NCBI GenBank assembly: GCA_029378245.1
Contig: JARKIF010000007.1
Coordinates: forward strand, 1,178,001-1,242,000
DNA length: 64,000 nucleotides
Origin: Roridomyces roridus
Lineage: Eukaryota > Basidiomycota > Agaricomycetes > Agaricales > Mycenaceae
Reading direction: 5' to 3'
The position numbers were made by a program, and so were the translations under genes. The notes under the pieces were generated by a model. That model had not been told where the DNA came from, searched no databases, and saw only the letters and a program-made list of their open reading frames with translations. The stretch's first letter is position 1. Each line of letters begins with the position of its first letter. Of the stretch, positions 24,080 to 36,060 are shown one piece after another.

Positions 24080-24833
24080 TAGGGCTGCTGACCCGAACCG
24101 TAACGGTGACGGCCGTCAATTTGACGGCATGAGACGGCTGTCAGCCGTCCCCGTACCCGTCCCGTCAAACTGGATCCAGACCTGCTGACGGGTCGGTTCG
24201 GCATCAAAAACGGCCGTCACGGTAGACGGTTCGGCTGCCCTGATCACATGTCATCATCCTGTAGTGGATTCAAGCCTTGTGGAATTTTGGACCAAGTGGG
24301 AGCATTTTAAACACGATGGGATTCATGGGAGCGCTCGGTAGCGCAGAAAAGCCACCAAATTGTTGCCATTGACATCAATGTGCCCGGCTAACTTGCGGCA
24401 ATCAATGATTTTAAATAGGGGAACACTTCGAGACTCTGGCAAGTCACGCAAATGAACCCTCAAACATGGGAATGGTGAGTTCCCTGATGCTGAAGGAACT
24501 TCCCAAATGATCCACTCACATAGTTGGAGCAGAATCGGGAAGAAATATGAAGAAGCAGCGGAGATCAGAGCACACTGTGAGATGGCAACGAATTCAAGTG
24601 ATCTCCGAGGAGTGAATACCACGGCAACCGTCATCATTACCCCTTGAGATACCTTGATTTTTATCACACCCGTTCGACGGCCGTGAAGGCCGATTTTTGG
24701 CAGGTCTTGACGGCATACGGGCCGTTTCTGACGGTACCGTCAAAATTCTTTGTTGGACCCCGCCGGGTCGGCACGGGTACCCGTCGACGGGCGGCCGTCA
24801 AGCCGTCATGGACGGTTCGGGTCCGCAGCCCTA
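24080..24833. mobile_element. Non-autonomous hAT-like element (MITE), 754 bp
   Basis: It starts TAGGGCTGCTGACCCGAACC and ends with the inverted GGTTCGGGTCCGCAGCCCTA. The subterminal parts are dense in GACGGCCGTC-type palindromes. A perfect 8-bp duplication TTGCTGTT flanks the element (24072-24079 and 24834-24841). No transposase is encoded. The ends differ from the element at 22868, so two separate hAT-type families are present within 2 kb. Confidence 0.88.
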
Positions 24834-25002
24834 TTGCTGTTGTTTGACCACTTGCAATTTCCGTGTTTAACTTTCCACACACGGAGGATTCAGCTCTTCC
24901 ATTCCCATGAACGGAGGTTATGTGAACTTAAATTCACACCAACTTGTTTGCCATGCCATTTTTTCGCACATGATAGGGTTCTTGAATTGATGCCGAGAGG
25001 GA

Positions 25003-25010
25003 TATATAAG
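25003..25010 (+). promoter_or_regulatory. TATA box of the CVNH lectin gene
   Basis: TATATAAG lies 134 bp upstream of the ATG at 25144, in a spacing that leaves a leader of about 100 nt. It is a sequence match only. Confidence 0.5.
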
Positions 25011-25143
25011 TTTTGTGAAAAGTTGATATCCATCCACTCTCAGTGTGTTGCACCTCTGCTTCAACCTCTTGGAAGTGGGCAGTGATAGTATGTTCAACTC
25101 TCTTTATTCAGCTACTGTTCATTGTCCAACTCCACTTACAGAC

Positions 25144-25534
25144 ATGGCATTTGCATTGACTAGCAACAACATCCGCTTGGAAGGCTCAACTCTTCATGCC
25201 CAATGCAGAGACAGAGCCGGGGGTTGGCACGATTCATCCTTGGACTTGAATGAATTCATCAGTAACAACAATGGTGTGCTTGATGACAATGGCTCAGACT
25301 TTTTTGGAACCTGCTCCGGGTGCAAGATGGATGGCAGTAAACTTGTTGCCATACTCAAACAAACAGATGGGAGTGAAAAGGAGTCCACCATTGATCTCAA
25401 CCAATTTGTGGGCAATGAGGATGGGAAGCTTGTCTGGGTAAGTTGCTGCTTTGACGCTTGGTGTATGCACTCAGGATGGCTCCAGCTTTGATACTTCTAG
25501 TTTGAACCAGTCAAGAGTCAAGACAGCCTCATAG
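25144..25534 (+). CDS. Cyanovirin-N homology (CVNH) lectin
   Basis: Exons 25144-25437 and 25475-25534 give 117 residues, the usual size for a one-domain CVNH lectin. The two pseudo-symmetric repeats are visible: NIRLEGSTLHAQCRDRAGGW ... SLDLNEFISNNNGVLDDN, and KMDGSKLVAILKQTDGS ... IDLNQFVGNEDGKLVW followed by DGSSFDTSS. There is no signal peptide, so it is probably cytosolic. The 37-bp intron is short; an alternative acceptor at 25499/25500 gives a less CVNH-like tail. CVNH proteins bind oligomannose and have been linked to fungal defence or storage; the role here is inferred. The gene sits 310 bp downstream of a hAT-like MITE. Confidence 0.85.
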
Positions 25535-27511
25535 CTGTCCAAGCATGGTTCTGTTGGAGTATGTAGAGCTACTGTAGGACGTGTTTGCGATACAAGCTAT
25601 AGCCCACAAATATAAGTGATTGAGGAGACTCCGAGGGAAGCACTGGCAAGCAAAGGTAGCCGAGACGCCGTCCAAATGGTGTGAACTACACCAGCAACGA
25701 GTGAAATCTCACGGAACGTCCTGAGTCACTCCTTGCTGTACTCCGAGCAGAACACATGATCACAATGAGGTTAGCTTTGATTAACTTGGGATTATTAGAG
25801 TTCGGACCCAAGGTATGTAAGAAAATGCTCAGAGAGACTGTGAAAATATTTGAGGAGAGGTTTGTGATTGCTAAGGGCAGTGGCGCGGCCTCTGACACGC
25901 CTACACATCTTTCAATGACACAGCTTTATTTTTGGGCCAGTGCATGGATGGCAATTATCAGAGAACAGTCACTTTCTGTGATGACATGTACTTATTCACA
26001 GACAAACAAGGGGATAAGACTGTATTTTTTTTGCCATAGAGTGTGTCTTTACAAACCTCACCTGACCGATTGCTAACCTCATTGTGGGGAACTCAGGAGT
26101 CTTGGCAATCAGTTGATCATTACAGCTCTTTGCGGAACATAGGGCGTGAGCCGATTTTTTCCATTTTGGGTTGTATTTTGATCCCTTTGAGTTTTCTGCC
26201 CGCTGTGGGCTCAATTCTTAGTAGATCACCTTTGGACCTTGACCAAACAATTCCTATGGTCAATCTGCATGTTGTCGGGTATCCAATCAGATTCATCAGC
26301 CCATCCGAGGACCTGCCAGTGCGTGATACATATTTTACAGTATTCCTGTTTGCACGATGGGAGGAGACACCTAGGACTGGGATATTTTGCTAGCACACTC
26401 AAATATATGTTTTATTTGGCGTAGAACACTTCCCCTTCGAATATAAGACCTGCAGCACCCCCTGTGTATCAGAACAGCCCACCAGAGTAATTCTTGTGCA
26501 TTTCAGCGTCTGGTATGCTTCCTTTTTCGTGACTTGCCTTGGGCCCCAGGCAGGGATATCCAATTAATATGTGATCTCCTACAAGCATGTGCATCAAATC
26601 ATGATTTTAACCTCATTGTGATTAGGCGACGTGACCCACAAACTGCTCCGAGATAATGGCATACTTACATCTGTCGAAAATTGTTGATGTAACCGCCGGC
26701 AGCGGATCGGCAGGTATGTACATCAATGCATTCAATTCACTTTGATGTGTACCACTGACCCGACGTAGATCTGGAACCGGAGTAGGGGAACAGTGCTTGC
26801 ACCGCTATGGATCTTGATAAAAATCCGTGTGCGCCCTATGTTCCACAAAGAGCTGTAAAAGGTGCAGCACATTCAATGATGGCAAGATCACGGTATGCCA
26901 TATATGACAACAATTTTGTCATGAATTGTCATCCATACAATGTGCTGTGTCTGCTGCATCTGTTCAATCCCGTACCTAGACAGGCTTGTTGCCTTCCTCA
27001 AATCTTCATTGAGAAGCCACAGATGTGTTGGAGAAACTTGGAGGTACAAGCAAAAACTGATCATGGGAATTGCCCACCTTCAACGTGTTACAACACAGTA
27101 TACCAGAGTGCGGTCAGCTGCCAGTGACCGTCAGTTGGCGGCGATATGTGTGCTGTATGACACTGATGGATGGAGGTGAGCTGGAGACAACATGGTTTCC
27201 GGCTCTCATCTTTGATGGGTCCAGGGTGGGTCCAGCTTTGGCTGGTACTGGCTGGCCAGAGAAGCTGGCTGCAAACTGCCCTTTCTTGCTGATGTCCCTG
27301 TGCTGTTCAATCTGAATCATAATTCATCACACTGCACACATATAAAAATTCACAAAATCACATTTGACTCTACATACATACATGGAATTACATAACTATT
27401 GTCTATGCACTGGTGCATAATCAGTTCATTTCAGAGATTGATGGAAAGGTTATAATAACAGGAATAACAACTGGAGTATTCAGATAATCTTGGATGCATG
27501 TAAGCTACAGT
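25535..27511. other. Gene-poor stretch
   Basis: Short frames occur (for example 25756-26076 plus) but none has a recognisable family motif or a splice-consistent extension. No tRNA or repeat structure is clear. Confidence 0.35.
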
Positions 27512-30500
27512 CTATTGTAAATACAGTGAAACTTGCTTCAGTGGCACATAACAGTTGATCCATTCAGTCCCATGAGCAAAGTGTTGATAAGAAAGTTTAG
27601 TTTGCTGAACACCAATGATGAATTTTGTATGTGGCATCCAAAATCCCTGTCGGTAGTTATGGGGCAGCCACAAGAGCAATTCATCCGTGCCAGACAAGAC
27701 CCACCCATCTCGTTGTATACTCCAAGAAGGAAAAACAACAGGGTCCATTGGCTAAGAGGGAGATATTTAATACAAATTATTCACACAGCAAAAAAGCACA
27801 CACCTTGATAAAATTATTTTTATAAGGAAATGCAAATACTGGAAAGGATTCTGAGTTGCAGTGTTTTTCAGATGGCTCCTCTATCACTGTCTTGCTTCGT
27901 GGCTCCCATAGTCTCACAGTTTTATCCTCAGAGCCTGTGGCAAGTATCTGTCCATCTGGGGAAAGGTGTACACAGGTAACTGGTCTAGTATGGCCATGCA
28001 GTGGCTCTGCTGCCAGTATACCACTTTCAACAAACCATACTTGCGCAGTATGATCATTAGCAGCCAGATGCAAGAAGCTCTCCATCTGGAGAAAAAACCA
28101 CAGATGTGACCCCGTCTCTGTGGCCTCCAAGTAGCCTGGTTGGCAGTCTACTTTGCACATCCCAAACACGCACAGTTTCATCATCGGATCCAGAAGCAAT
28201 GAGCTTCCCATCTGGTGAGAAAGACACAGATTTTACCCATCCAGTGTGGCCTCGAAGTGGTTCTCCCGCTTGTAGTCCAGTTTGTACATCCCACAAGCGC
28301 AGAGTGTAGTCTCGGGAGCTAGATGCAACAAGCTTCAAATCTGGAGAAAAGGTGACAGATGTGACCCAATCTGTATGACCTTCTAATTTATGTATTAGAC
28401 TTCCACTCTCTCTATTCCACAGACGCACAATATTGTCATCAGACCCAGTCACCAGAAGTTTATCATCAGGGGAAAAGGCAACACTGCATCCAACACAGGT
28501 GTAGGCTGTTTGTGTTTGTGTATCTCCTGATATTATACTTTGCACTTTCCACAAACACACAGAGTTGTCAATGGACGCGGAAGCAACAAAAAATCCATCA
28601 GAGGACCAGGCAACTGATGTCACTGCATCAGTGTGACCCTCATGGGACATTCCGACTACTGCTCCAGTCTGTGCATGCCATAAACATACAGTCTTGTCAG
28701 TTCGAGCCAGATACAATGAGCTTGCCATCAGGTGACCAAGCTATAGCTTTGATGTATTGTGTATGGCCAACAAGTGATTGCTCTCCAGGTGCCAAAATAT
28801 TTGGGTCAATATTTGAAGTATCCCACAAGCGCACAGTGTGGTCACATGAGGCAGATGCAAACTTGCCACCCAATGGTGAGAATGCAACAACATTAACTAT
28901 TGCAGTGTGGTCTTGAAGTGCCTTTCCTAATGGTAATCTGCTCTGGGTATACCATAAACGAACAGTAAAGTCATAGGAGCCAGACACAATCAACTTCCCA
29001 TCTGGCGAGAAATCCACAGATTGAACACTGGCAGTATGCCCACAGAGTGGTTTTCCTATCATTTCTCTACTAGTCACATCCCAGAGTTGTACAGTTTTGT
29101 CCCGGGAGCCAGCAACAATCAGCTTGCTATCAGGCGAAAAAGCAACAGAGAAGAAATAATTTTGCCCTTGAAGTGCCTTGCCTATCACTGTTCCACTGTG
29201 AACACTCCAGATACGAATAGTTCTGTCAGCAGAGCCAGATGCAATAAGCTTCGAATCTGGGGAGATCGCTACTGTCAAGACATAATGAGTGTGACCTTGA
29301 AGTGGCTCTCCAAACTGAATTCTACTCTGTGCATCCCATCTGCGGATCATTTTGTCCCGAGAGCTGGAAATGAAGAACTTTCCATCTGGAGAGAAGGCCA
29401 CAGAGAGAACGGGTTTTGTATGTCCCTGAAGTGGGTGGCCCATAAGTGCTCCAGTCTGTGCATCCCATAACCGCAAAGTGCTGTCTAATGAACCAGACAC
29501 AACAACCTTGCCATCTGGAGAAAATGCTACAGAAGAGACCCCATTTGTATGCCCACAAAGTGGATCTGTAATTGCTGCACCACTTTGTGCATCCCACAAT
29601 CGAACAGTATCATTGTCAGACCCAGTTACCAGAGTTTTCCCATCTGGAGAAAAGGCCATACATGAGACCTTGGCTTCATAACTTTCAATTATTCCTACTG
29701 TGGCTGGCCATCGCTCCATCTGTCCCTTCTGGATTGACAACAACTTTGAAAACATTGGGCGAAATGTGATGGCAATTTCAGATTGCATTGGTGCAAGAGC
29801 TAAAGCTGTCACATAGAGATGTGGTGTACTCTGACTGATTGCTGGCCGAAAGAATGTGATGAAATGCTTTGCATCTGCAGCAAACTTCATCATTTTTGTG
29901 TCCTGCAAGAAAGAGAAGGTGAATAGTTTTAAACTAAGTGAATAAGTTTCATACCTTGTTCCACATCATAAACTTGGATAAAATTGATAACGCAGTGGGA
30001 ATCCTTTCTGTGAGACTGAGAACCTCAAGCCAAAAAAGCAGTTTATTTTCAAGAAATTTTGTTCCGGCTTCAGCATTTTCACTATTGTGTGAAACTGTGC
30101 CTAAATGTTCTGCCCAGAAGTAACAGCAGTATCTCAAATATCCAGGAATACAGGTGTCCACCTTTTCCTCAAACTCTGGCATGTCTGTATTTTTCAAATG
30201 TGATGTAGGCAAGTTGCAAATGTTGAATTTGAGTTCAACCAACATTGTTTGGAAAACCTTTGATGTGAGTTCTTGCTTCTGTTTCTCTGTACAGCACAGG
30301 AGATCAGAACGAGTACAGCAGAGCTTGGATCCATCATGCTGAGATGTCATAAACTCCCTGAAAGACAGATGTATAATGCGGATTTTTCCACTCTCTGGCA
30401 GTAGAATTACAGCACTCAAAGGAATGAGTACATTCCGGACTTGAGTTTCTTCAAATCCAAGAAATGCAGCAAGTTGTGTCAGATCCATGGGTTCCAGTAG

Positions 30501-32424
30501 TCCCAAGATTGCCTGGACAATGCACAGCGAAGTGTCATATACATATTTTCCGAGGTTATCCATTTTTGCAGGCACTACAATACCCTCATTCATAATTCGG
30601 AAATACAAGTCATGTATATCACCCGGGATAGCACCCTCAATGAGGAATTTTAATGACTTTAGTGGTCCAGCTACGACAGAGCCAGTACGGACATAGCGAA
30701 CCGCTGTGGCAGCAAATATGAAGAGCCCAGCGGATAGTTCCGTGACCTGGTCTACTTCATGAGCCTGAGGTTTCCAGGGGTTTCTTGGTGTCCAATTACT
30801 CCCATCCAGTGAATATGCAATATATCTCCTGATGTCCTTTTCTACAACAGCCGGTTCAACATCATCTAGGCAAATATGGTGCATAATCAGGCACAAATCA
30901 TCATGACCAAGATAAGATGGAACATCTGGTCGGCCAGTGAGGAAAAAATGAACATAGGTGGGTATTTTTGCAATATTGTCAGAGAGCCATCGGAGAAAGA
31001 CCTGGCCTCGATCTTGTCCGCATTCATCTAGAGCATCCAGGCAGATAATCCAGGGATTGCTGCTAGCTGGAATCTGAGCCAGCAGATCTACCACTAGCTT
31101 CCGGAACTGGAGTTTTGGATCTGCATCAAGAATTTCATGCTGATCTTGGTTCAAAAAATGCAGAAGGACATCCTTGAATTCTGTGCTGTGGTGTGCCAGC
31201 TGATATGCTAGAGTAAGGGGAAGACCATCAATTTCTCTACGCTCTGCATAATTCTTGGAGAAGAAGAATGAAGCTGCAAGCATGTGTTTTTCCTCTGCAA
31301 GAATAGAGGCAACACTCTTTGCTATGGTTGACTTTCCGGTGCCTGCTGAACCACTGAGCAGTACTATCCGTTCAGAAGGCTTGGATGGAACTGTCAATCC
31401 AGTGATGATGTCTTTGAGAATTTGGGTCCGGGTCCCATCCATACACATGTCTGGAGTGTTTGGGGCATTGTATCGTGCTGAAACATATCTGATCTTGGCC
31501 AGAGTTTGTGCCACATATTGGGTTCTGACTGAACAGATCTGAGAAATGGAGCCATGAAGAGGCAGGTAGCTTACTGGTGTTGTGGATATCCTGGACTATG
31601 AATCCTGGTTAGCTCAGGATTTCTTTTTGCTCAGGATGAGCTTTACCTTCTGGTACCATTTGCTGAACTGAATTATTGGTCTGCTTGACTAGGAGAGAGT
31701 CAAATTGGCACAATCTTCTGAGGGAGTGATTCCAACCTTCTGGTGCTAGTTTTTGAACTGATTCCTCAATATGATCAACTGGGAGCAAATCAGTGATAAA
31801 GCAAGGCAGGTGCTTGGAGTTATACCCTTGATGGACATTTTCTCCAGTAATTTCAAGACAGAGATCTCATTGGAAAACTAGCAGAGTGTAGGTCAGCAAG
31901 ACAAAATGGAGCCCTGGAATGAACTGACGATAAACTCTTGCATGTAAGACATAATGGATGCCTTGATATCCGCAATTTCCTTTTCATACTTCTTACTGTT
32001 CCAAAATTGCTTGAGTTTTGATTTTGCTGCAAGAGCAGTAATTCGAGGGGTAAGTGCTCCTAGATTGCTTTCAAAAGAATCAGTAAATGTTTGGAATCAG
32101 ACAAAATCTCAGGGTATGTGTACTTTCTGAATTTGTCCAATCGCTCTTTGAGCTCAGTGCTGCAATTCTGCAAGTCAACTTTGATGAGATCTCGGATTTT
32201 TTGTGCCAATCCTGGTAGATCTTCCAAGTTTCCTTTCATGGTCTACATGAATCAAACTTTGGATCAGGAGACTAATAAAGGCCAGTGGGATATGTGCACA
32301 CCTGGACCATTTCAGCTACCTCAAGAACAGCATTGATTGCACTCTCCAGGCCAGGAACAGGCGTGCCGGTAACAGCGGCTTTGGCCACTCTCAATGCAGG
32401 CATGATATTGTCCATGGTGAGCAT
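27512..32424 (-). CDS. NACHT-WD40 STAND receptor (NLR-like), WD40 part frameshifted
   Basis: N-terminal exons 32424-32302, 32242-32124 and 32067-about 31914 encode a helical domain. The next 400 bp could not be spliced cleanly. The NACHT exon (31514 or upstream to 29955) has the P-loop [14 protein letters not shown], Walker B-like [11 protein letters not shown], a sensor-like FFLTGRPD and a winged-helix region. The exon from 29902 and the following sequence encode about 14 WD40 repeats, ending with a C-terminal WIP/HG block ([17 protein letters not shown]) in the last exon 27748-27512. Two frameshifts, near 28697-28703 and 28056-28062, each add one base at the SGS-x-D position of a repeat. 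Such receptors mediate non-self recognition and cell death in fungi; this copy is probably disrupted unless the shifts are sequence errors. Confidence 0.82.
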
Positions 32425-33124
32425 TCTGCGCAGTTGGGGTGGTGGGAGGAGTCAAGAGGCAACGCTCTTCCGCCGCAGGATAAGTCAGGATAAATTAGAC
32501 CCGCATGGTCCCTTTCGGAACGCGCCGGCTTTGTTCATTGATACTCTTCCGCCGCAGGGCTGTTCATTGATATCAATCCTGTGCTGACAAGTCTTGAGAA
32601 GTTTAACAGCTTTTCAATTCATTCAACAGCACTTCGAAGTTGAAGCTGTCTGCCTTGCTGTTCGTCTATAATGGTGCACATTGACAACGAGAGCATATCT
32701 GCGTACTCAGCGGAAAGCTATACATGGTACGCGAGCGCTGAGCACTGAGGCACACACGAGACCCTCTACCCTCCTAGCTGCTCCGCCCTCTGCACACACC
32801 GCCTCCTCTGCACCTGGACATGCAACACGCTCCTCCACAAATGCCCGACCGACCAACTCGCGTGCACATCCCTTTTTGCTGTCCGTGCACTGACAATGGT
32901 GTGAGCGGGACATTGGGTGCAAACGGAGCTGGCATATCCACGATGATACGTGGAGGGGTGCGGCGAGCCGAGAAGTCGGTGTACGGGTGGTAACAGGCAT
33001 TGTCGAGCGTGCGGGCGGGAAGTAGTACGTGCCGTGGGACGTCGCTCGGCGGGTAAGACGCAACCCCTTCAACGAGACGCAAAGGCAAAGGAGACACTAA
33101 GAGCTCTCCCTTGTCTCGCTCCCA

Positions 33125-33148
33125 ACACTTTATCTAAGCCAAAAGGTC
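33125..33148 (-). repeat. U2 snRNA-like 24-bp fragment
   Basis: The complement of the U2 5' region (ACACTT-ATCTAAGCCAAAAGG-C) is matched here at all but two positions when compared with the U2 gene at 61585-61771. No TATA box, Sm site or downstream stem-loop follows, so it is at most a fragment or pseudogene. Confidence 0.4.
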
Positions 33149-33289
33149 GCTCCCAAGAGACCCGCAGCCACATTGAGAGTGAAGGTACCGAGACGATTTA
33201 CTTGAATCAGCATTCGGCCTGAGGTCTGTCAGCGCAGCGCTACATCCACGAGGAAAGGACTTCATGCGTACCACTGGCAGACGCCTCAG

Positions 33290-34330
33290 TGCCCGCGGTT
33301 GGGATGTGCTGGAGGCGGGGATGAGCGGGGGACAGAGTAGTCAGGGAGGAAGTACAGCGAGAGGAGGTCCTTAGTGTGTGGGTCGGCGTTGATGATGGGC
33401 GCCACATTCACGATGAGGCAGATCGTCTGGGGATGTTAGTAAAGTTGCGAAAAACAATGAGGATCGACGCACGAGCTTGGCGATACAGTATGCCGGCGCA
33501 GCCTTGCGTGCAAAAAAAGACGACCTTGGGGTTAACCTTCTTCTTTCCCGCGGCGCTCGTATTCTTCTGATCGGGGCTGCCGTAGAAGCGGACCTCGTAC
33601 GCAACGTCGAGACGGGGGAGCTCCCAAGGGTTGGTTGTGGAGCCCTGGGTCCGTAGCCTAGTCACAATGTCAAATATGCTTCAAAGAGAAGGAAAGACAC
33701 GCGCCTTGAGCCGGAGCGAGATGAGCTGTTGGAACATCCCGCACTTGTAGCACCGACCGGGAGCTCCTGGCTCACGGTCGAGTCGAGGTAGCACGCGGCG
33801 AGACTACCGAGAGCACCATTGCCAAGGGTACCACGGGCTCCTGGCCGAGAATATCCTCCATGCTGAAACCGAACTTTTGGACGGACTGAATACTGCTCTT
33901 TGAGACCGAGATTGAAGAGGGCGTTGTTGAGGGTGCGTCCCATAAGGAACTCGGGGCAGAGGTAGTATGCCCTCTTGGTAGCTTTGCGGGTGTACTGGGG
34001 GGCGGTTTCATTCCAATTGACGAGGAGATCGTCAAGGACAGAGTGTACTTGCACCGTCAACAGACTAAGTCCCAGGCTACCTACGCGCAGTGAAGATTGG
34101 GACAGGGACACAAGGACACGAAACGTACGTCGACAAAGGCTCAGCGTGGCTGACGAGAGCCACCGTAGCCCTGGATATCTTCAGAGAGTGATAAATGTAG
34201 CGGACGGCGATCACGTACCTGGCATGTCCGACCTTTGGCTTTGCTCAGATAACGGTGTTCCCAGAGAAAACGTTGATAACGACAGCGATGGAGCGAACGG
34301 AGAGCAAGCGCGTACGCATACACTGATCTT
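33290..34330 (-). pseudogene. Glycogen phosphorylase pseudogene with internal deletion
   Basis: Read on the minus strand, pieces of glycogen phosphorylase occur in order but in changing frames: LLVNWNETAPQYTRKATKRA and EFLMGRTLNNALFNLG (about 33890-34035), KFGFSMEDILGQE and LGNGALGSLAACYLDS (about 33775-33890), GMFQQLI, then WELPRLDVAYEVRFYG (about 33590-33635), SFFARKAAPAYCIAKLV (about 33480-33530) and ICLIVNVAPIINADPHT followed by LSLYFLPDYSV (about 33310-33425). The long middle of the catalytic region between RFYG and SFFA is missing, as is the C-terminal pyridoxal site. It cannot make a working enzyme. A functional copy should exist elsewhere in the genome. Confidence 0.85.
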
Positions 34331-34630
34331 GAGTTGTTACTGAGCTCGGGGTTAGGCTAGCGTTGGGGTAAGCAGGTGCCGGGCTGAACTTGGAAGGAAT
34401 TGGCGACCGCGTGGACGATGTCGGTGGACGGCGGTGTCATACATTGGAGATGGTGGTGGTACAAGAACAAGAAGCATTTCAAATTCCGTCCTTTCTCGGC
34501 TTGATTATCTCTTTGCGAAGCTCGCGGACATATTCACCACACCAGCGCACACGACATTCTCACTCAGATTGGAATTTGCATAGGCATGGAGAGCATTTTG
34601 ATTCATGTACGTAGAGAAGGAAAAAACAGC
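34331..34630. other. Intergenic stretch, no gene seen
   Basis: It holds the 3' flank of the uL15 gene and the edge of the phosphorylase pseudogene. Nothing else is recognisable. Confidence 0.4.
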
Positions 34631-35172
34631 CTATGCAATCAGGACGACAGCACCACCAGCCTCCTTGATCTTGCGCCTAGAAGTAGGTGAGTAGAGAGTC
34701 GAGGAAATAGGAATGGATGACGCACTCGGCAAGGGCAGAAACAAAACGGGCCTTCACGATGAAGGGCAGCTTGGGCAGGACACCGTTGCCGAGGACCTTG
34801 CCGTAGCCGTGGTGGAGCGTGTCGATGACGGGCACGACCTCAGAGTCGGCGGTCAAGCCCTTTTTCTCGTTCGCGGGGACGAGACTCCACAGCTTGTCGA
34901 CGTTGACGATGGGGCGCCAGGAGGGGTTGCGGAGGAGATGGAAGTGTCGCATACCGACTTTACCGAAGTAACCGGGATGGTATTTGTCGAAGTTGGTACT
35001 GCAAAAGAGTTAGGGAGGTCGGGGGTAAGAGAAGTAATGAGACGCACCGGTGATGGTGCTGTCCACCAGCGAGACCACGACCTCCAGGATGTTTCCTGTG
35101 CTTCCCTACACGTCCGTGACCGGCGGATACGTGGCCGCGGTGCTTGCGGGTTTTTGAAAGGCGGGTCGGCAT
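34631..35172 (-). CDS. RPL28: 60S ribosomal protein uL15 (L27a/L28)
   Basis: Exons 35172-35048, 34998-34726 and 34676-34631 give 147 residues (yeast about 149). The N-terminus reads [20 protein letters not shown] and continues [18 protein letters not shown]. The middle has [17 protein letters not shown], and the C-terminus [18 protein letters not shown], all hallmarks of the family. The protein is a basic core component of the large ribosomal subunit. Translation starts just after a TTTTTGCAG, so a 5'UTR intron is likely, as is common for ribosomal protein genes. It is divergent from RPB11, with 339 bp between the starts. Confidence 0.95.
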
Positions 35173-35511
35173 AGTCTGCAAAAATTCGGTCGGCGAGCAA
35201 GGGCTGGAGAAAAAATGGCCGACCTTGAGGGAGGACGGAAGGAGTCGATTGTGGACCAGTCTTTGGCTCGTGTTGACCAGTCTTTGTCGCTTATCCGAAA
35301 GTGCACCACGTGAGTCTCGCTTGGTCAGCTCTTTCGTCTCTCTCTTGTCCTCAACAAGGTGCGCGCCATTCCTCATTCTACGCAGGATTATACTACCTTC
35401 TTAATCTGTCAATCCCCTGAGCGTACGCGCAATGGCGAGACACGATCGTTTGCATGGCTTATATGACTCTTCTGCTCGTCCTGGTCTCGTTCCTCTCTGA
35501 CACGTATCCAG

Positions 35512-36060
35512 ATGAACGCCCCACCACGTTTCGAGCTGTTTGTGCTCGAGGACGACCAGAGCATGTGCGTCTCCGTCCCCGGCGCCCGAGTAAAGTGACG
35601 ACGGGCCCAGCCTCGAGGTCACCGAAGACACCAAGATCCCAAACGCCGCCACTTTCAAGATACACAAGCAGGATCATACCCTAGGGAACATGCTACGAGC
35701 GTAAGTCTTCCGTCTGCTTCCCAGTCCAAGCTGACGTCTCCCAGACAACTCCTCGCAACCCCGCAAATCCTCTTCGCAGGCTACAAAACACCGCACCCCC
35801 TCCACCCTCACTTCCTCCTCAAGATACAAACAGACGGCTCCCTCACACCAGCAGCTGCCCTCGAAGCAGCTGCCACGCGTCTCATCGGTGCCATCTCCTC
35901 CCTCGAAGCAAAGTTCCGCAGAGAGTTCAGCTTCAAGGACACGGATGCCGGCGCCGCGGGTATAAATTTGGGCAGCATGGGCATGGGGCCAGGGGAGGAT
36001 CCGTATGGTGGCGCGGGCGGTGCGACTTGGGGTGCCCAGAGAGATTATTTGGACTTCTAG
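35512..36060 (+). CDS. RPB11: RNA polymerase II subunit RPB11
   Basis: Exons 35512-35564, 35611-35700 and 35745-36060 give 152 residues. The N-terminus MNAPPRFELFVLEDDQ is nearly diagnostic. The core reads TEDTKIPNAATFKIHKQDHT, then LGNMLRAQLLATPQILFAGY and KTPHPLHPHFLLKIQTDGS. This is the dimerisation domain that pairs with RPB3, like bacterial alpha. The C-terminal helix SSLEAKFRREF is followed by an extra Gly-rich tail ending AQRDYLDF, longer than the animal protein. The 46-bp first intron (35565-35610) is needed to line up the N-terminal strand with other RPB11 proteins. Confidence 0.93.

Noticed and set aside
24323..24667. 114-codon minus-strand frame inside the second MITE
   Set aside because: It lies fully within a non-autonomous element and shows no transposase motif.
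32774..33097. Cys/Arg-rich frames near 33 kb
   Set aside because: No known fold and no splice-consistent partner; likely degraded DNA around the pseudogene.
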